Assembly: GCA_963920575.1 (NCBI GenBank)
Contig: OY986973.1
Location: 3,804,606-3,868,605 of the forward strand
Source: Narthecium ossifragum
Taxonomy: Eukaryota > Streptophyta > Magnoliopsida > Dioscoreales > Nartheciaceae
Length of the DNA stretch: 64,000 nucleotides
Reading direction: 5' to 3'
This document shows positions 46,140 through 57,984 of this stretch, piece by piece. The notes beneath the pieces are model-generated. The model was not told the origin of the DNA. It saw only the letters and a list, made by a program, of their open reading frames with translations, and searched no databases. The position numbers and the translations under genes were made by a program. The first letter of the stretch is position 1, and every line of letters starts with the position of its first letter.

Positions 46140-46890
46140 CATAAGGGTTTAGAAGGATGAACATAGATCAGAGAGATGAAAATAGACAAGAGAGATGAAA
46201 ATAGACCAGAGAGATGAAATTAGAGATGGAAATAGACCAGAGAGATGAAAATAGACCAGAGAGATGAAAATAGACCAAAGAGATGAAAGTAGAGATGGAA
46301 ATAGACCAGAGAGATGAAAGTAGAGATGGAAATAGACTAGAGAGATGAAAATAGACCAGAGAGATGAAATTAGAGATGGAAATAGACCAGAGAGATGAAA
46401 ATAGACCAGAGAGATGAAAATAGACCAAATAGATGAAAGTAGAGATGAAAATATACCAAAGAGATGAAAGTAGAGATGAAAATAGACCAGAGAGATGAAA
46501 GTAGATCAGAGAGATGAAAGTAGAGATGAAAATAGACTAAAGAGATGAAAATAGACCAAAGAGATGAAAGTAGAGATGGAAATAGAACAGAGAGATGAAA
46601 ATAGACCAGAGAGATGAAAGTAGAGATGGAAATAGACCAGAGAGATGAAAGTGGACCAGAGAGATGAAAATAGACCAGAGAGATGAAAGTAGAGATGGAA
46701 ATAGACCAGAGAGATGAAAGTGGACCAGAGAGATGAAAATAGATCAGAGAGATGAAAGTAGAGATGAAAATAGACCAGAGAGATGAAAGTGGACCAGAGA
46801 GATGAAAATAGACCAGAGAGATGGAAATGGATTCAGAAAGATGAAAATGGAGTCAGAAAGATGAAAATGGATCCAGATAACACTAGATTA
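46140..46890. repeat. Minisatellite of copy B
   Basis: About 38 copies of GATGAAAATAGACCAGAGA (19 bp) and the shorter GATGAAAGTAGA unit occur, the reverse of the array at 11830-12530. The unit order differs from copy A, showing separate expansion since duplication. Confidence 0.9.
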
Positions 46891-47223
46891 GTGACTTAAG
46901 TAAATAGAATGATATTTTTGCAAGAAACTAAATTTTTGAAAGATTCATGTCGTATATGAAAGTTTTCGGAGATAAATATGTAATTATTAAAATTTTAAAT
47001 TATTTTTCTTTTCTAAACTATGATAATATGCCGTAGTAGAGTCATAGGGCATGTTAAGTTGGCACATGCAGAAGATGGGAGAGTGGAGGGGACGGGGCCA
47101 GGGGGCTGCAGTGGGTGTGGGTTTTGATGGGCCTCAGTCTAATCAGCATTAATTGCTGGGAAAGCTTTGGATTGGTGGTGTGGGTTTTGATGGGCCACAG
47201 TCTAATCATCATTAATCTCTTGG

Positions 47224-47706
47224 ATGCGGTGGATGTGGGTTTTGACTACGGTGCTCGCCGCCCTTTTCTTCGCTTCCTTCCTCCACCTCTCCCGTGACCT
47301 CTTATCCAGACTCGACGTGATGCCTCTCCATCACCCTCAGCACCGCTCTGAAGCCAACCTTGTCATCGCCGAGCTCCATCGGATTTCGCCGCCCTTCTCT
47401 TCGCTTCCTTCCTCCACCTCTCACGCGATCGGGGCGGAGCATGGCGGGGGAGGAGAGCAGTGCAAGGTCGAGGGGTGGGAGACGAGGTGGGAGTTCTGGA
47501 GCTTGACGGAGTGGTCGAGGACGTGGGAGGCTGGAGGCGACCGTCATCGTCGAGCTCGAGGAGAGGGAAGGTGCCGCCGGTGGCCGCGGGTGGCTGCGGC
47601 TATGCCGGAGAAGGAGGGAGACGCCGGAAGCGAGCTTGATAGAGACATTGATCAGAGAGGAGAAAGGGCACGGGCGAGCTCAACGGAGAAGGTGAGGGCA
47701 GTATGA
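47224..47706 (+). CDS. 160-aa frame of copy B
   Basis: It is the counterpart of 10998-11480, starting ATG at 47224 with the same hydrophobic N-terminus and intact to its stop. About four residues differ from copy A. Family and function are unknown; it may be non-coding. Confidence 0.25.
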   Translation: MRWMWVLTTVLAALFFASFLHLSRDLLSRLDVMPLHHPQHRSEANLVIAELHRISPPFSSLPSSTSHAIGAEHGGGGEQCKVEGWETRWEFWSLTEWSRTWEAGGDRHRRARGEGRCRRWPRVAAAMPEKEGDAGSELDRDIDQRGERARASSTEKVRAV

Positions 47707-48075
47707 TCTTTTTTGAAAGATTTTGGGTTATTATCCCAAGAAAATATTGTGTGGGGTTTTCCCTAAACTTGTTTGGGTTTTGAACGAAAAGGGTGTTAAT
47801 AATGGGGTTATGGACAAATCCCCCTTTTTTTTATGAGTTGAGCCCGTAGGCTTACAGGTACTCTACTTACATAACACCAATCAATCTTCCATGCCGTCTT
47901 TAACGGTCAGGTGAAACTAGACATTAACCCTAATCCGCTGGTTAGACCCTGGTCCTGTTCAAACTCAGCACCGATGACCAGATAGCTTGCGTTGTTGCAT
48001 CTACCTCATCCGATTAGACCCTGGTCCTGTTCAACTATCCATTGTAACCACGATAACCATCTTCTTCATCCCTCT

Positions 48076-48294
48076 CTATGACGCCAGTCTAATAGCCGAA
48101 AGAATCCCATGCATCTCTGTCTCCAAAATAGAGGAAGCATGCACAACTTGGCCATAAACCCACTGCAGTTCACCTGTACCATCCATCGCCACCACCCCAA
48201 CAGCACCTGACCGGCTCACCGGGTCCCATTTATCTCCTTGCAAAACATCATCCATATTATCCGGCGCTCGGCAACGATCGGTCCGACGCGGCAT
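48076..48294 (-). pseudogene. LINE RNase H fragment
   Basis: On the minus strand the frame contains GAVGVVAMDGTGELQWVYG followed by ASSILETEMHGILSAIRLA. This is the first half of a plant LINE RNase H domain, a GxxGVV strand with an acidic helix. The end is cut off. Upstream reverse transcriptase is absent. Confidence 0.72.
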
Positions 48295-49702
48295 GTTAAG
48301 GAACTCCTATGCTGACCGGAAGGCACACTGTGCAACCATCGTCTTTGGCTCATGGATTTTTGTGATTCTTATGATTTGATTGTTTAAATTGCTTAATTAT
48401 ATCATGTACATACCCCATATATATATTAAACCCATATGTGGGGTCGAGCCTTATAAATAAGGGATATTGTTAACCGGGGTTTGATGACCCCTGGGAATAT
48501 GTAGAATAAATAAGTCAACAGTGTGTCTTTGATTGTTTAGAATAAATAGGCCGAAGGTGTGCCTTGCATGCTTATGCTTGTATGATTACATGTTGTTTGT
48601 TGAATGGTCCGTTGTGGTTGTCGGCGTTGGACCGAGAATGATAATTTAGAAATGATACATCGTGAGTTAGATGAACTCATGTATGTGAATCAATGTTTGA
48701 TTCTAGTGCATTGTTATCATGTTGTATTCCTTGGATGCAAGTCATTGGCTCTATTCAGATATACTTCATGTTGGACTGTTTAATTGTTGTTGGGGCATAT
48801 AGTGATACCTAGGTTAGATGCTTGTATAGCTGTATTCATTGTATGCATTAGAGGCATTCAAGGTTAGGCATGAGTGATGGGTTGATCTCCGATCCGAGGG
48901 CTCGGGTAGCTCGAATCTAGCTCCAGTACTGAGGTTGGGTAGCAAGGTTTAGGTTGTGATTATAACGTTGAAATCCATGTAGTCTCTAGGTTAATGTTTA
49001 GTTGGCTACAAATTATGTTGATTGAGGCTTAAATGTCGTGTCGGTTCTCCAAGGGCAAGTGCTAAGGATGGTTGTCGATGTTCCCGACATGGGTCCCTAT
49101 GTAGTGGAATCATGCTTGGGAAGAGCGATCCTGCTTGTTACTGTTTCTATGGCCCTTTGATAACATGTTTAAGGGAGAGGTACATGACAGGAGCCCTTGG
49201 GGCATCGATGGGGTTATGGGGCCCTTTGGCATACCTTAGATTTAGGTGGAGAAGCGACATTGTTGTTGTTTCCTCTTTCTTTTCAGTGTGACATAGAGTA
49301 GAATGTTACTGAGCTTGTTGCTCACTCCTACCCGGGCTGCGTTTTGCAGATGCAAGTACCAGTTCTTCTTTTGTAGTATCAGATGGACTGGCTTTTGACG
49401 GCGTGTCGATTTCTGGAGGTGTCTGATGGTTCTAGGATTCACTTTATATTTGACAGTTGTATAAATGTATAATTTCGCTCCTTAAGGATTTTTTATTCAT
49501 ATATATATATTGTGTGTGTATGTGTATGTGTTCATTCGAGTTTTGACTCGTATCAGTAAAATTGGGTTATATCTAGATGTTTAAAATTGAATATGTAATT
49601 ATTAGTAGTTTGCTAGAGTTACAGTTTTAACTCCATGATAAATTGATTAAATTAGTTATGAATGTTGATACATAAATACGCCAGTGATGAAAGTGAACAG
49701 TT
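48295..49702. other. Unassigned, probably LTR-derived
   Basis: The plus strand has GTTGCTCACTCCTACCCGGG and GCGTTTTGCAGATG near 49320-49350, wording I associate with the edges of plant LTR retrotransposons. No LTR pair, primer site or domain was found here. TATATATATAT near 49500 is a simple run. Confidence 0.3.
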
Positions 49703-50017
49703 TTAGATCCCGTCCTGATCCGGATATATTTTTTGAGTCGGGTGTATAAGAATGACTTCATTAGCATACATGGAGCCTACCCTCTCCATCTCCTCGGGTG
49801 TAACAATCGACGGTCTAGATTTCCACACCACTGCCGCCTCCACATAGGTCCTACTCCCTCTCCAGACACCACCTCCATTCATCGCTCCTCTATCCCCCTC
49901 CCGATTAAGCCTGACACCTCCTTGTAGCAGTGGAGCAACCTCCGGCGGCCGAGGATCAAATGCCACACCCAGATTAGGATCGTCCGTACCACCCGCGACA
50001 CTCTCACCACTCTCCAT
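49703..50017 (-). pseudogene. LINE ORF1 N-terminal fragment
   Basis: The minus-strand frame begins MESGESVAGGTDDPN and includes VTPEEMERVGSMYANEV, which matches the equivalent part of the fragment at 767-1374. It ends without a DUF4283 core. It is likely a 5' piece of the same LINE family as elsewhere in the window. Confidence 0.5.
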
Positions 50018-50825
50018 CGTCCCACTTTATCTACATTCATAATGTTCCTTTAGCTTGTTAGATATATAATTGTAAGCTTTTTGTTCATCATGGTATCTCA
50101 TCGTACTAACTCTTGAGAGAGCCTCCCTGACAGCAAGTGTAGGATTTGTAGCGCTGCACATAGAAAGTGATGGTTGATGATTTCCATGGATAGAGATATT
50201 GGGCTCAAACCCCAGTAGTGGGGGTATTGGGAATCAATTGGTGATCTTAATACGACTAGTTGTGCCCCTGTTATATAGCAGGGTAATCACCAATCTTACT
50301 TCAATAATCATCCAATAACTCTTTCTTATTAAACCCCTCTCAATCTAAGATTATCATACCACATAGACGTCACATAGACTCCATTAGGACATTCTTTCGT
50401 CATATAAGACAATAAAAGTTTCACTTATAATCATAATCTTATATAAAGATAATTTACATATTTATATATTTCGTTTATTGCTTTGCTCGAATATAGGATT
50501 ACAAATCTTTACCACCACACCGCATTGGTGGCATGCATCACGTTCAATATGATATTGGGTTCTCACTGTTTTTGGAAACGAGAAACAAATAAGTGATGAA
50601 AATTTAGCTTCTAGAAAAAGCTTCTAGCAATCACTCTTCACTTTCAAGTGTGACCGAATGCTCGTCTTCAGATCAAGCGGGTTCGGATGTTAACATTGCA
50701 ATGCACATCCGCCATGCTTACATCCGACAAGTCTGTACTCCGAATCCGTTAATCGCGGCAAGCGGATCTTTCTTATACCACTATGTTTCCAGCTCAGCTG
50801 TTTCGTGGTCCTCGAGAACGAAGCG
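50018..50825. other. Intergenic and promoter region of the ARM gene
   Basis: It is AT-rich up to about 50580, then mixed. No firm TATA box or start site was identified. In the frame of exon 1, codons before the ATG at 50826 are open but contain no earlier ATG close by. Confidence 0.4.
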
Positions 50826-53800
50826 ATGCACAGGCTACCGGCGAGGAGGCTCCTCTCCTCGAGGCGCTGCCCCTCGAAGCCCTTGCTTTCTAGGGATACG
50901 CCAGCTATCCCCATTGCGTGCCAGTCGGAAATCCACCTTCCGGCGCCGTCGGCAGCTGGGATCGCGCGGCGGCGCTCTGATGTCCTCCTTCCATCGACTT
51001 TTATCCATTTCCGGACTCCCGTAAGCCTATCTTGTATCATCTTGGGAAAAAACTTATGAAACCCTAGCTCCGCCTTGGACTTGATCGGAAACAGGGGACT
51101 TGGTTGCAGGATTTAAGCGCAAGAGGTGTGGAGGCTGCTCTCCTTAGGCGGTTCTCTTCGATTAACGAGAAAGGTAGCGATCTAGCTCTCTCTCTCTCTC
51201 TCTCTTTTTCTTTTTTTTTTGCAAGTCTTGATTCAGTTGAACAACTCCTTGGATTCTTATAATTTAATTTTATTCATAAATGTCTTGAAATGGTTTAATA
51301 GAGGATTTCCGAAATTAAATGCATATTCTAACTTAGATATTTCTTTCGAATTGAGAGGAGAAAGAAGAGACTTGGGTATAGGGGCCTTTATTCTAAGCTG
51401 ACTGTTTTGGAGAACCGCAGAGATCTTTGCAAAGAGTTACTATCAAAGGTTTACTCTGCTTCAACTATTTTGTTTTGAAAATTATGACTAGCAACCTAAT
51501 AAGCCGGATCCAGTGTTACGCATCTGCATACATGAAAACATGTCGACGTCTCACAGAAGCCATATTTCTTTATGCATGTGATTCTTCTGAGTTTCTTGAT
51601 GCATGTGATTCTTCTGAGTTTCTTGATGCATGTGATTCTTCTGAGTTTCTTGATGGATGACATACGTCGGCTGGATGTCATGATTTTCCATGATAAGCTT
51701 GCTATTGTTAGTCTTCTAATTACATCATGGATTGCAAATGTGTATTCTGGTAATAATTTATGCTGCAGGTTGCCAAGAAACTTGAATGTTCATAGCAGAA
51801 GCAGAATATGATATATTTCTTCTAGTATCTCTATTTTCTTATGTAGACTACAAAGGCAAAGGCTCTTTTCTGTAGGCGAGCATAATGGAATTGACATTGG
51901 ATGTGATGCTTTTTGCAAAATTTTCTTAATAATCTCTGTTGGATTCCCGTATCGTCTACGTGTTTCTTGAAATTATGTATCATATTTGCCTGTAGCGTCT
52001 AAGATTTATGAGGAAAATGTTGCAAAAATATCTGTTTTTTGGTGGCAGATGATATTTTACTTGAGGAAGAAGCTGAAAAGAAAGCAGGATGGTTGTTGAA
52101 GATTATTTTCATTGGAAGTGCATCGTTTCTTGCTTTCCAGTTTTTTCCTTACATGGGTATGGAAATTGGCACGGTCAAAACTTTCTGTGGCTTGGGTTCA
52201 TGTCGCCTTTTGCTTTAAGAATCTTATGTTGACACTTGACATTCATATTGGTTCTTGTTACCTCTCAAGCTTCCAGGGGATAATCTGCTTCAACAATCCA
52301 TCTCACTTTTGCGTATCAAGGATCCTTTGTATAAAAGGATGGGAGCGTCTAGATTGTTTCGTTATGCAGTTGATGGTATTCATCTTCCTCCCTGTTTGTT
52401 GGAGTTCAACTTTGTTGCACTCCCCTTGCTGTGGGTTATATATGGCTCTCTTTTTCTGGTTATCCATCCTTCAGATACTGTAGAACTTCACTCTGCATCT
52501 TGACCTAGTTTTTCACTGTTAATGTTAAAAATACCATTCTGAGTTGGTTTTTATGGTTCTGTCCATCAATCCTGGTAGTTGGTTTATTAGTCTTCTTCAT
52601 GCAGTTCAAATTTGTTGACTTCGCATGTTTATAATTTGACTATGTCCATGGTGAAATCAAAAGGTTATCAGAAAATGTAATTATGGGAAAACTAACACCA
52701 ATAGACCCATTCAGGAGTTATCGGCGAGATCGCAGAGATGCTAGTAGTTGATGTCGGCGAGATTGGAGAATCAGAGATCAGAGATATTGGCGAGATAGAC
52801 ATCAGAGAGATGGAGATTGGAGAGGTGGAGATCAGAGATATAGAGATCGATGAGGTCGAGATCGGTGAGATAGAGATCAGATATGTTGGTGAGATTGGAG
52901 ATATAGGTGACATTGGAGAAATCGAAGATATGGAGAGATGCTTTGCAAGTTAGTTTGATCGTTCCTCCTCATCGTCGTCTAGTGTTTCTTCACCTGGAGT
53001 ACAGTTGCATTCTTAGTTATCACTTATCCCATATCCAAATTAAGATAAAAAATGATTCTAAAGTTGCAAGTGGTTTGTTGGTGTTTGGAACACAGCTTTT
53101 GCAGACTGATGCAAAATCACCTTATTTTTGTCTTATGCATATTATTTTTTGATGATAAAGACGAAAGGCGGATGAAAGTAGTGGAGATGGGTGGAGCTCA
53201 AGAACTTTTGAATATGCTGCAATCTGCCAGAGATGACAAAACAAGGAAATCTGCTCTGAAAGCTCTTGTTGCTCTTTCTCATTCAGGTATGTTCTGCAAG
53301 TTTCCTTGTGACCATTCCATGATAATTCATGATGCTTGTGATTTTTTATATCAGAATTTTTGTTTTGAGTATATGGAGAGTCCAGCATCCTTGTTGGGTG
53401 CTTGTTATGTGATATCATGATTACAGGTTTTCATATTGTGCATCTCTAGAGATTGTCTTTTCCTTCTTCGAATTACTGTGTGTATATTGCATGTTTTGTC
53501 CTGCTTTAAAAAGCATACCTACATACTATCTCATTGACAGTTTTGCTTAAAAAAATGTAGAGTTCTTGTAGAACTAAATACCAGAGACTCTGAATGTGTC
53601 AAAACTGCATTCAAGCCCACAATTAATTCTGAGCATGACATATTATGTTGACTGGTTACTTAAATCAGGGATTGTTGCTCTCTTTCGTATCAGATGCATT
53701 ATTGCTCGCTCTGTCATGCTTGTTGCTTGTGTCAGTTTTACTTTGAGCCATCCAACTTTTAGTTTCTACATCTATAGTTTCACCATTGATTATCATGCAC

Positions 53801-54522
53801 CAAGAAGCTGGGTTGCACATAGCATTTGGTCTTTGATATTCTATTTTTCTTGCACTGGCTCCAAAATTTCTACTAGTTTTTTGGCCATTCCAATCCATGA
53901 GGTACTTAATCAATATGCAAGGGATGAGAAGTGCATGGCAAGAGTAAAGCACTCGATGGCCTTCTGGTATATGTAGAATTGCTTCTCAAGATGGCTTCGA
54001 ATGGCATAAAGTCTGTTCGTTGCTAGACAGATAAAGTAGGTCGATGCTGGGGTATTGGAGGATTCGAATGCAAATGGAGCACAATACTCGGGTTATGTGG
54101 CATTTGAAATATCAAGTTACTTTTTATGCGGCACAATACTCGGGTTATGATGCATCTTGTCTGATTTATGCAAGTGCGTTCATTTAGCAGTTTCTCATAC
54201 CTTTCAAGATTATTGGCCATTTTTGTTTGTCAGTTTTCAAAACTAAAGCATTAGAATTGACTAGTTAAGTGCAGGCAGAATTACCTTCGTGACCTTAAGA
54301 ACGATTTCTTCATAAACTCCGTCTTCTTTTTACCCTTAATCCGCAGATGCAGCAGCTGAGTTTTTACATCAAGCCAGTGCCACTACAATAGTTAATTCTA
54401 TCCCTGATTCGGTGGAGTATGCTGAAATTGCAAAATTCAAGGCTAGCATCTTGGAGAAATTTCAAAATTTGAGACATAACATCCCTCCATCGGAGGAAAC
54501 ATCAGCAGATAACTTCACCTGA
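50826..54522 (+). CDS. Membrane-anchored armadillo-repeat-like protein
   Basis: Six exons keep frame: 50826-51020, 51095-51173, 52049-52156, 52277-52375, 53161-53286 and 54347-54522. All introns are GT-AG. The product is 260 residues. Residues 1-65 are Arg/Ser/Pro-rich without acidic residues at the start, like an organelle-targeting peptide. Next come GVEAALLRRFSSINEK, an acidic EEEAEKK patch and a membrane segment at 106-124 (WLLKIIFIGSASFLAFQFF). Then LFRYAVD leads to an armadillo-like helical pair (MKVVEMGGAQELLNML and TRKSALKALVALSHS, about 160-202). The C-terminal part has DSVEYAEIAKFKASILEKF. I know this layout from an uncharacterised plant family but no gene name. Location in mitochondria or plastids is inferred. 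Most introns begin after the first base of a codon. Confidence 0.85.
51572..51652. repeat. Three 27-bp tandem copies in ARM intron 2
   Basis: ATGCATGTGATTCTTCTGAG plus seven bases is repeated three times exactly in the intron 51174-52048. It is not part of the transcript after splicing. Confidence 0.92.
52714..52938. repeat. Purine-rich 9/12-bp repeat in ARM intron 4
   Basis: Words of the type GAGATCGGAGAGATAGAGAT and GAGATTGGAGATATTGG repeat in multiples of three. The frame therefore stays open and encodes a periodic peptide of E/I/D/G. It lies within intron 52376-53160, so it is not read as protein in the model. Confidence 0.85.
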
Positions 54523-55327
54523 AGGAGCTAAAAGTAGTTTATAAGCTGAATATTTTTTGCTATACATCCGCAGATGGTCAACGTGTTTCATGTCTACTTG
54601 CCCGTACAGTGATATTGAATGTTTCCAATTGCGTGGGCCATTTTTGTTTTTAATTTATGAAAATAGTATGCTTTCCTCACTATTTGGTGTTGAAGCTGGT
54701 GGATTCATCATCGAAAACTAGATGAATGAGTCATTTAGCTGTTGTAATTCTATTCTCCCGCGATGCAATGTTTGATCAGTTGAGAGGCACCTTGGCTCTC
54801 TGTGGTTATTATATTAGGCGTTTGCTCTGACTCCAAGGTGTGCTGGAAACGCACGCTTTTCCTACCGAATGTTGCAACTGTCGGCGCTGATATTGAGTTT
54901 TAGCCTGAATTGTATGAGGATGCAAAGGTATCAGATCGTCTCAGAGTACAGGATTGATGACCAGCCATTGGAATTCCATGAAGATGCCCATGAATAATTC
55001 TTTTCCCGAGAAGATTTTGGAATAGATCAGCCCGAAAGCTAAAGATACACCTGCTCTGTTACAAAATGGCTAACTCTTGGTGGGTCAGTGTCCTACCCAA
55101 TACATAGGCACCTCTCAAGCAAGACTATCGACAATGACAAGGACATAACAATTCCTAGGTCCAAAGGAAAACACAATCCCCTCCATTCTTTTCCCACACT
55201 CGCATGAACCAGTATGCACCAATTAGGCAATGTCGGGGTCTGCTTAGAACAGCCCATCCCCTGCCACATAGATGGTATTCACAAGTCAGTTCATGACGAA
55301 TGAATGCTGAAAGAACATCGACAGAAA
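54523..55327. other. Space between convergent ARM and mtSSB genes
   Basis: It must hold both 3' UTRs and polyadenylation sites. No coding motif or repeat was seen. Confidence 0.5.
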
Positions 55328-57156
55328 TCAGGGATGAGATGAGAAAATCTTACGCAGCTCATCCAAGGAAATACTGGCAGTGCTATCCCCAGATTTCATC
55401 AAACGAACTTTACCTGCAATTCGAAGACAAAAATAACAGAAACCTTGAGGGATTGAAACCTTTCCAGTCGATAGCCGGGCACAAAAAATTACATAAGAAA
55501 TCAAGACGAAGGCAATACGAGAGGTATAAACAATCACAAGCATATGTGGCTGCTGATAGAAGAAACCCAAAAGACATTGTCCCTCGTAGCCACCATTACC
55601 CAACAAGCTATGGAGAAAGGCACATATAATGTGACTATTCCAGTTAAGGCATCGTTCTCTAGATTTCATAGCAGAATTCAGAGGCGAGAAGTCCACTTAA
55701 ATATTGTGAAAGACCGAAAATTGTAGCGACAGAACTTTGTTACAATATAAATAGGTTAGTTTGAGACTGGATAGAATTAAATCTGGGCAAAGATCCTCTG
55801 TATGGCATCAGAGAAGAGTATGAGCTATTGCAGAATAATGTAGTTACCTGGAATTCGTTTAAAATCAAATAGCAAATGCCGTTTAGATACGGACAGACAT
55901 GAATATAACATGGGAAATAATACACTTTTTCGAAGTAATGCAAAAAAGCAACGAACCCAGACGGCAGTTCCCAAGGTGCAACATTTATAATTGCAGCCTT
56001 AAAGAAAACGTCATTGAGTACCAGTGTAGGCATTGTGACAAGTTGCTTCAGCTAAGCTGATGATATTTCACTTCTCCCACTTGAGACAATAACAAAGAAA
56101 ACAACGTCGGAAAGGAAAGCAAACATACACCTACTATGTAAGAGTGAACAAGAAGTTTAAAACATACCATCACGCCGGATGCATATCTCTGGTACACTTT
56201 TAACTTGACCATTGAGGCTGTCATTGTATACTCTAGTTTCGATGTCCCCTTCAACATAAACTGCCGAGCTGGAAGGAGGCACAATGTTAAGAAGAACATG
56301 AAGAAAATACCATATCATTCAATAGTGAATTTCTGACATATAAGAAACAGATATATTCAGTTTGTCTAGAGAACATAGAACGTGCTTCTTCGCTAATTGT
56401 TGAACCGCATATGCCCCGAGCATTTCATTATGAACAACAATTCGATGCCACTGAGCAGGTCTTGGCAAGTTATCGGCTCCACTGATTCTTTGGTCATACA
56501 TACCACCTGTCCCAACTGTAAATATGGTCACTGTATTTCCATTTCTTAATATTTTCTGTACAGGAGCCTGTCCAATTTTCCCACAGATGATTGCCTAAAC
56601 AAGAAACCAAATCTATCATGAGCTTAACATGATCATGTAGTTGAACAGGATAAGGGAGAAGAATAGCAACAATGGCTAAGACTAGAACACTGATGGAATC
56701 AAAATTTATCAAAGTTCTGGAAATAGCAATACTACCCTGTGAACACCTCTGAAGCCCCATCCCCTTTTAGGATCTACCCCTTGGGGTTCCAATTCTCTTC
56801 CCTCATTAATGAAATCATAATCTTCTTTTTCATTCTTCCCTTCAACTTCATCAAATGACATAGTTGAATACCAGGCTTGAGACCATCTATCAACAGCTGT
56901 AAACAAAGGACACAGTTGACGTTCATCTTCCTAATCAGAAGCTTCTCACATATAATTTTCAATGGAAAAATATGAACGCAATGAACTCATAATTGGTCAA
57001 TGGTACATGCAAATAACAACACATATAAAAGATAACGACGATACACAATATCAGATAAGATAGGTCATAAACAGAAAGAAAATTACCAATTAGAGAACTG
57101 TGTCTAGTCGAAACTCCCCTCATACATTTAAGTATTCTCCCCGTCAACGAACCCAT
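55328..57156 (-). CDS. MTSSB: Mitochondrial single-stranded DNA-binding protein
   Basis: It coats single-stranded DNA during mitochondrial DNA replication and repair. Five coding exons keep frame on the minus strand: 57087-57156, 56736-56896, 56386-56594, 56168-56268 and 55328-55413, giving 208 residues. The start MGSLTGRILKCMRGVSTRH is an Arg-rich presequence. The OB-fold follows: AIICGKIGQAPVQKI, TIFTVGTGGMYDQR, RPAQWHRIVVHNE, AVQQLAK, then VYVEGDIETRVYNDS and PEICIRRDG. The last exon gives GKVRLMKSGD and ends FSSHP. The exon 3/4 junction works only if intron 3 starts with GC rather than GT (AAGAA|GCACG); this yields KNSAVYVEGD, which fits the family. A leader exon ends at 57637 and the gene abuts a MITE at 57752. 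Confidence 0.94.
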
Positions 57157-57740
57157 GTTCCAAAGTGAACTGCAGAGAAATTAAAGGCAGGACATCATTA
57201 AAGCAGCTCCATAAGCCCCCACATTTAGTGTCAATATGCAGTATCTTCTCCTGTCTCAAATTTCTGAACAAAAACAGCAGTACTTGAGTAGGATAACTGC
57301 CAATGAAGAAGATTCCTAACCTTGTTCATCTAGTGTCATCGAAAAGCAAAGACATACTTCCCCATAAACAATTGGTACTATCGAACTCAACATCTCTAAC
57401 TAACAGTATGTGCAATTAGTTCAATAGCTATATAATCTTCTCCGATCACACACCAAGATGAATAAAAAATGGATACAAAACACAATCTTAATTTCTAGAA
57501 GCATACAATGTAACGCATTTAGTGTGAGCGAGTTGTATAGATCCCAAAGACAGACTTGGAACTTAGTGTCCAAAGCGTGATAAAATAATCCCAAAATGGT
57601 CTAAAGAGGCGGATTCCTCCGGATCGAAACACTTACCCTAGGGATCGCTCTCTACAAAGCAAGAATCTTGATTACGACTGTTCCCATAGGCGAAGCAGGA
57701 ACGATCCCATCATCGAAGAGCTTCGAGGTGAGAAGCTTTT
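57157..57740 (-). other. Spliced leader of mtSSB
   Basis: On the minus strand an upstream noncoding exon seems to end at 57637 (CCCTAGG|GTAAGTG). The next exon starts at 57169 after TCTCTGCAG. Upstream of about 57740 the sequence becomes a transposon, so the promoter space is very short or partly transposon-derived. Confidence 0.6.
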
Positions 57741-57984
57741 TAGGGTTCTAAAAGCATTCCCAACAGCTTCCCTATCCTTACTTTAATATGATTTGGTACC
57801 ATTCTCTAATATAGGGAATCACCTTTTGGCTTGTTCAACCAACAGATTCCCTATATTGATCCCCTATATCACTTAAATGCTTTAACATTTAAAATTCCAA
57901 CCAACATAGGGAACATCATGCAAACGTTTAATGCACTTGAGTTCCATTTTTTTTTTAATGAATTTGAGTTCCAATGGTCATGGA

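Larger units (their letters stand above)
44903..47824 (+). mobile_element. 2.9 kb repeat, copy B (inverted partner of 10.9-13.8 kb)
   Basis: It has the same order of parts as copy A, reversed. The first end is GGATAATTGGTGATAACACC, followed by the GC-rich block, the 120-bp tandem block, the minisatellite, the AT spacer, the second GC-rich block and the GGATTTGTCC end. The minisatellite is longer than in copy A, which makes this copy slightly larger. Small differences (for example an extra GAGGAC near 45838) distinguish the two. Confidence 0.65.

Noticed and set aside
52738..52953. 71-codon frame of E/I/D/G repeats as an independent gene
   Set aside because: It lies inside an intron that must be removed to keep the ARM protein in frame, and it has no family features. 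Kept only as a finding on the repeat.
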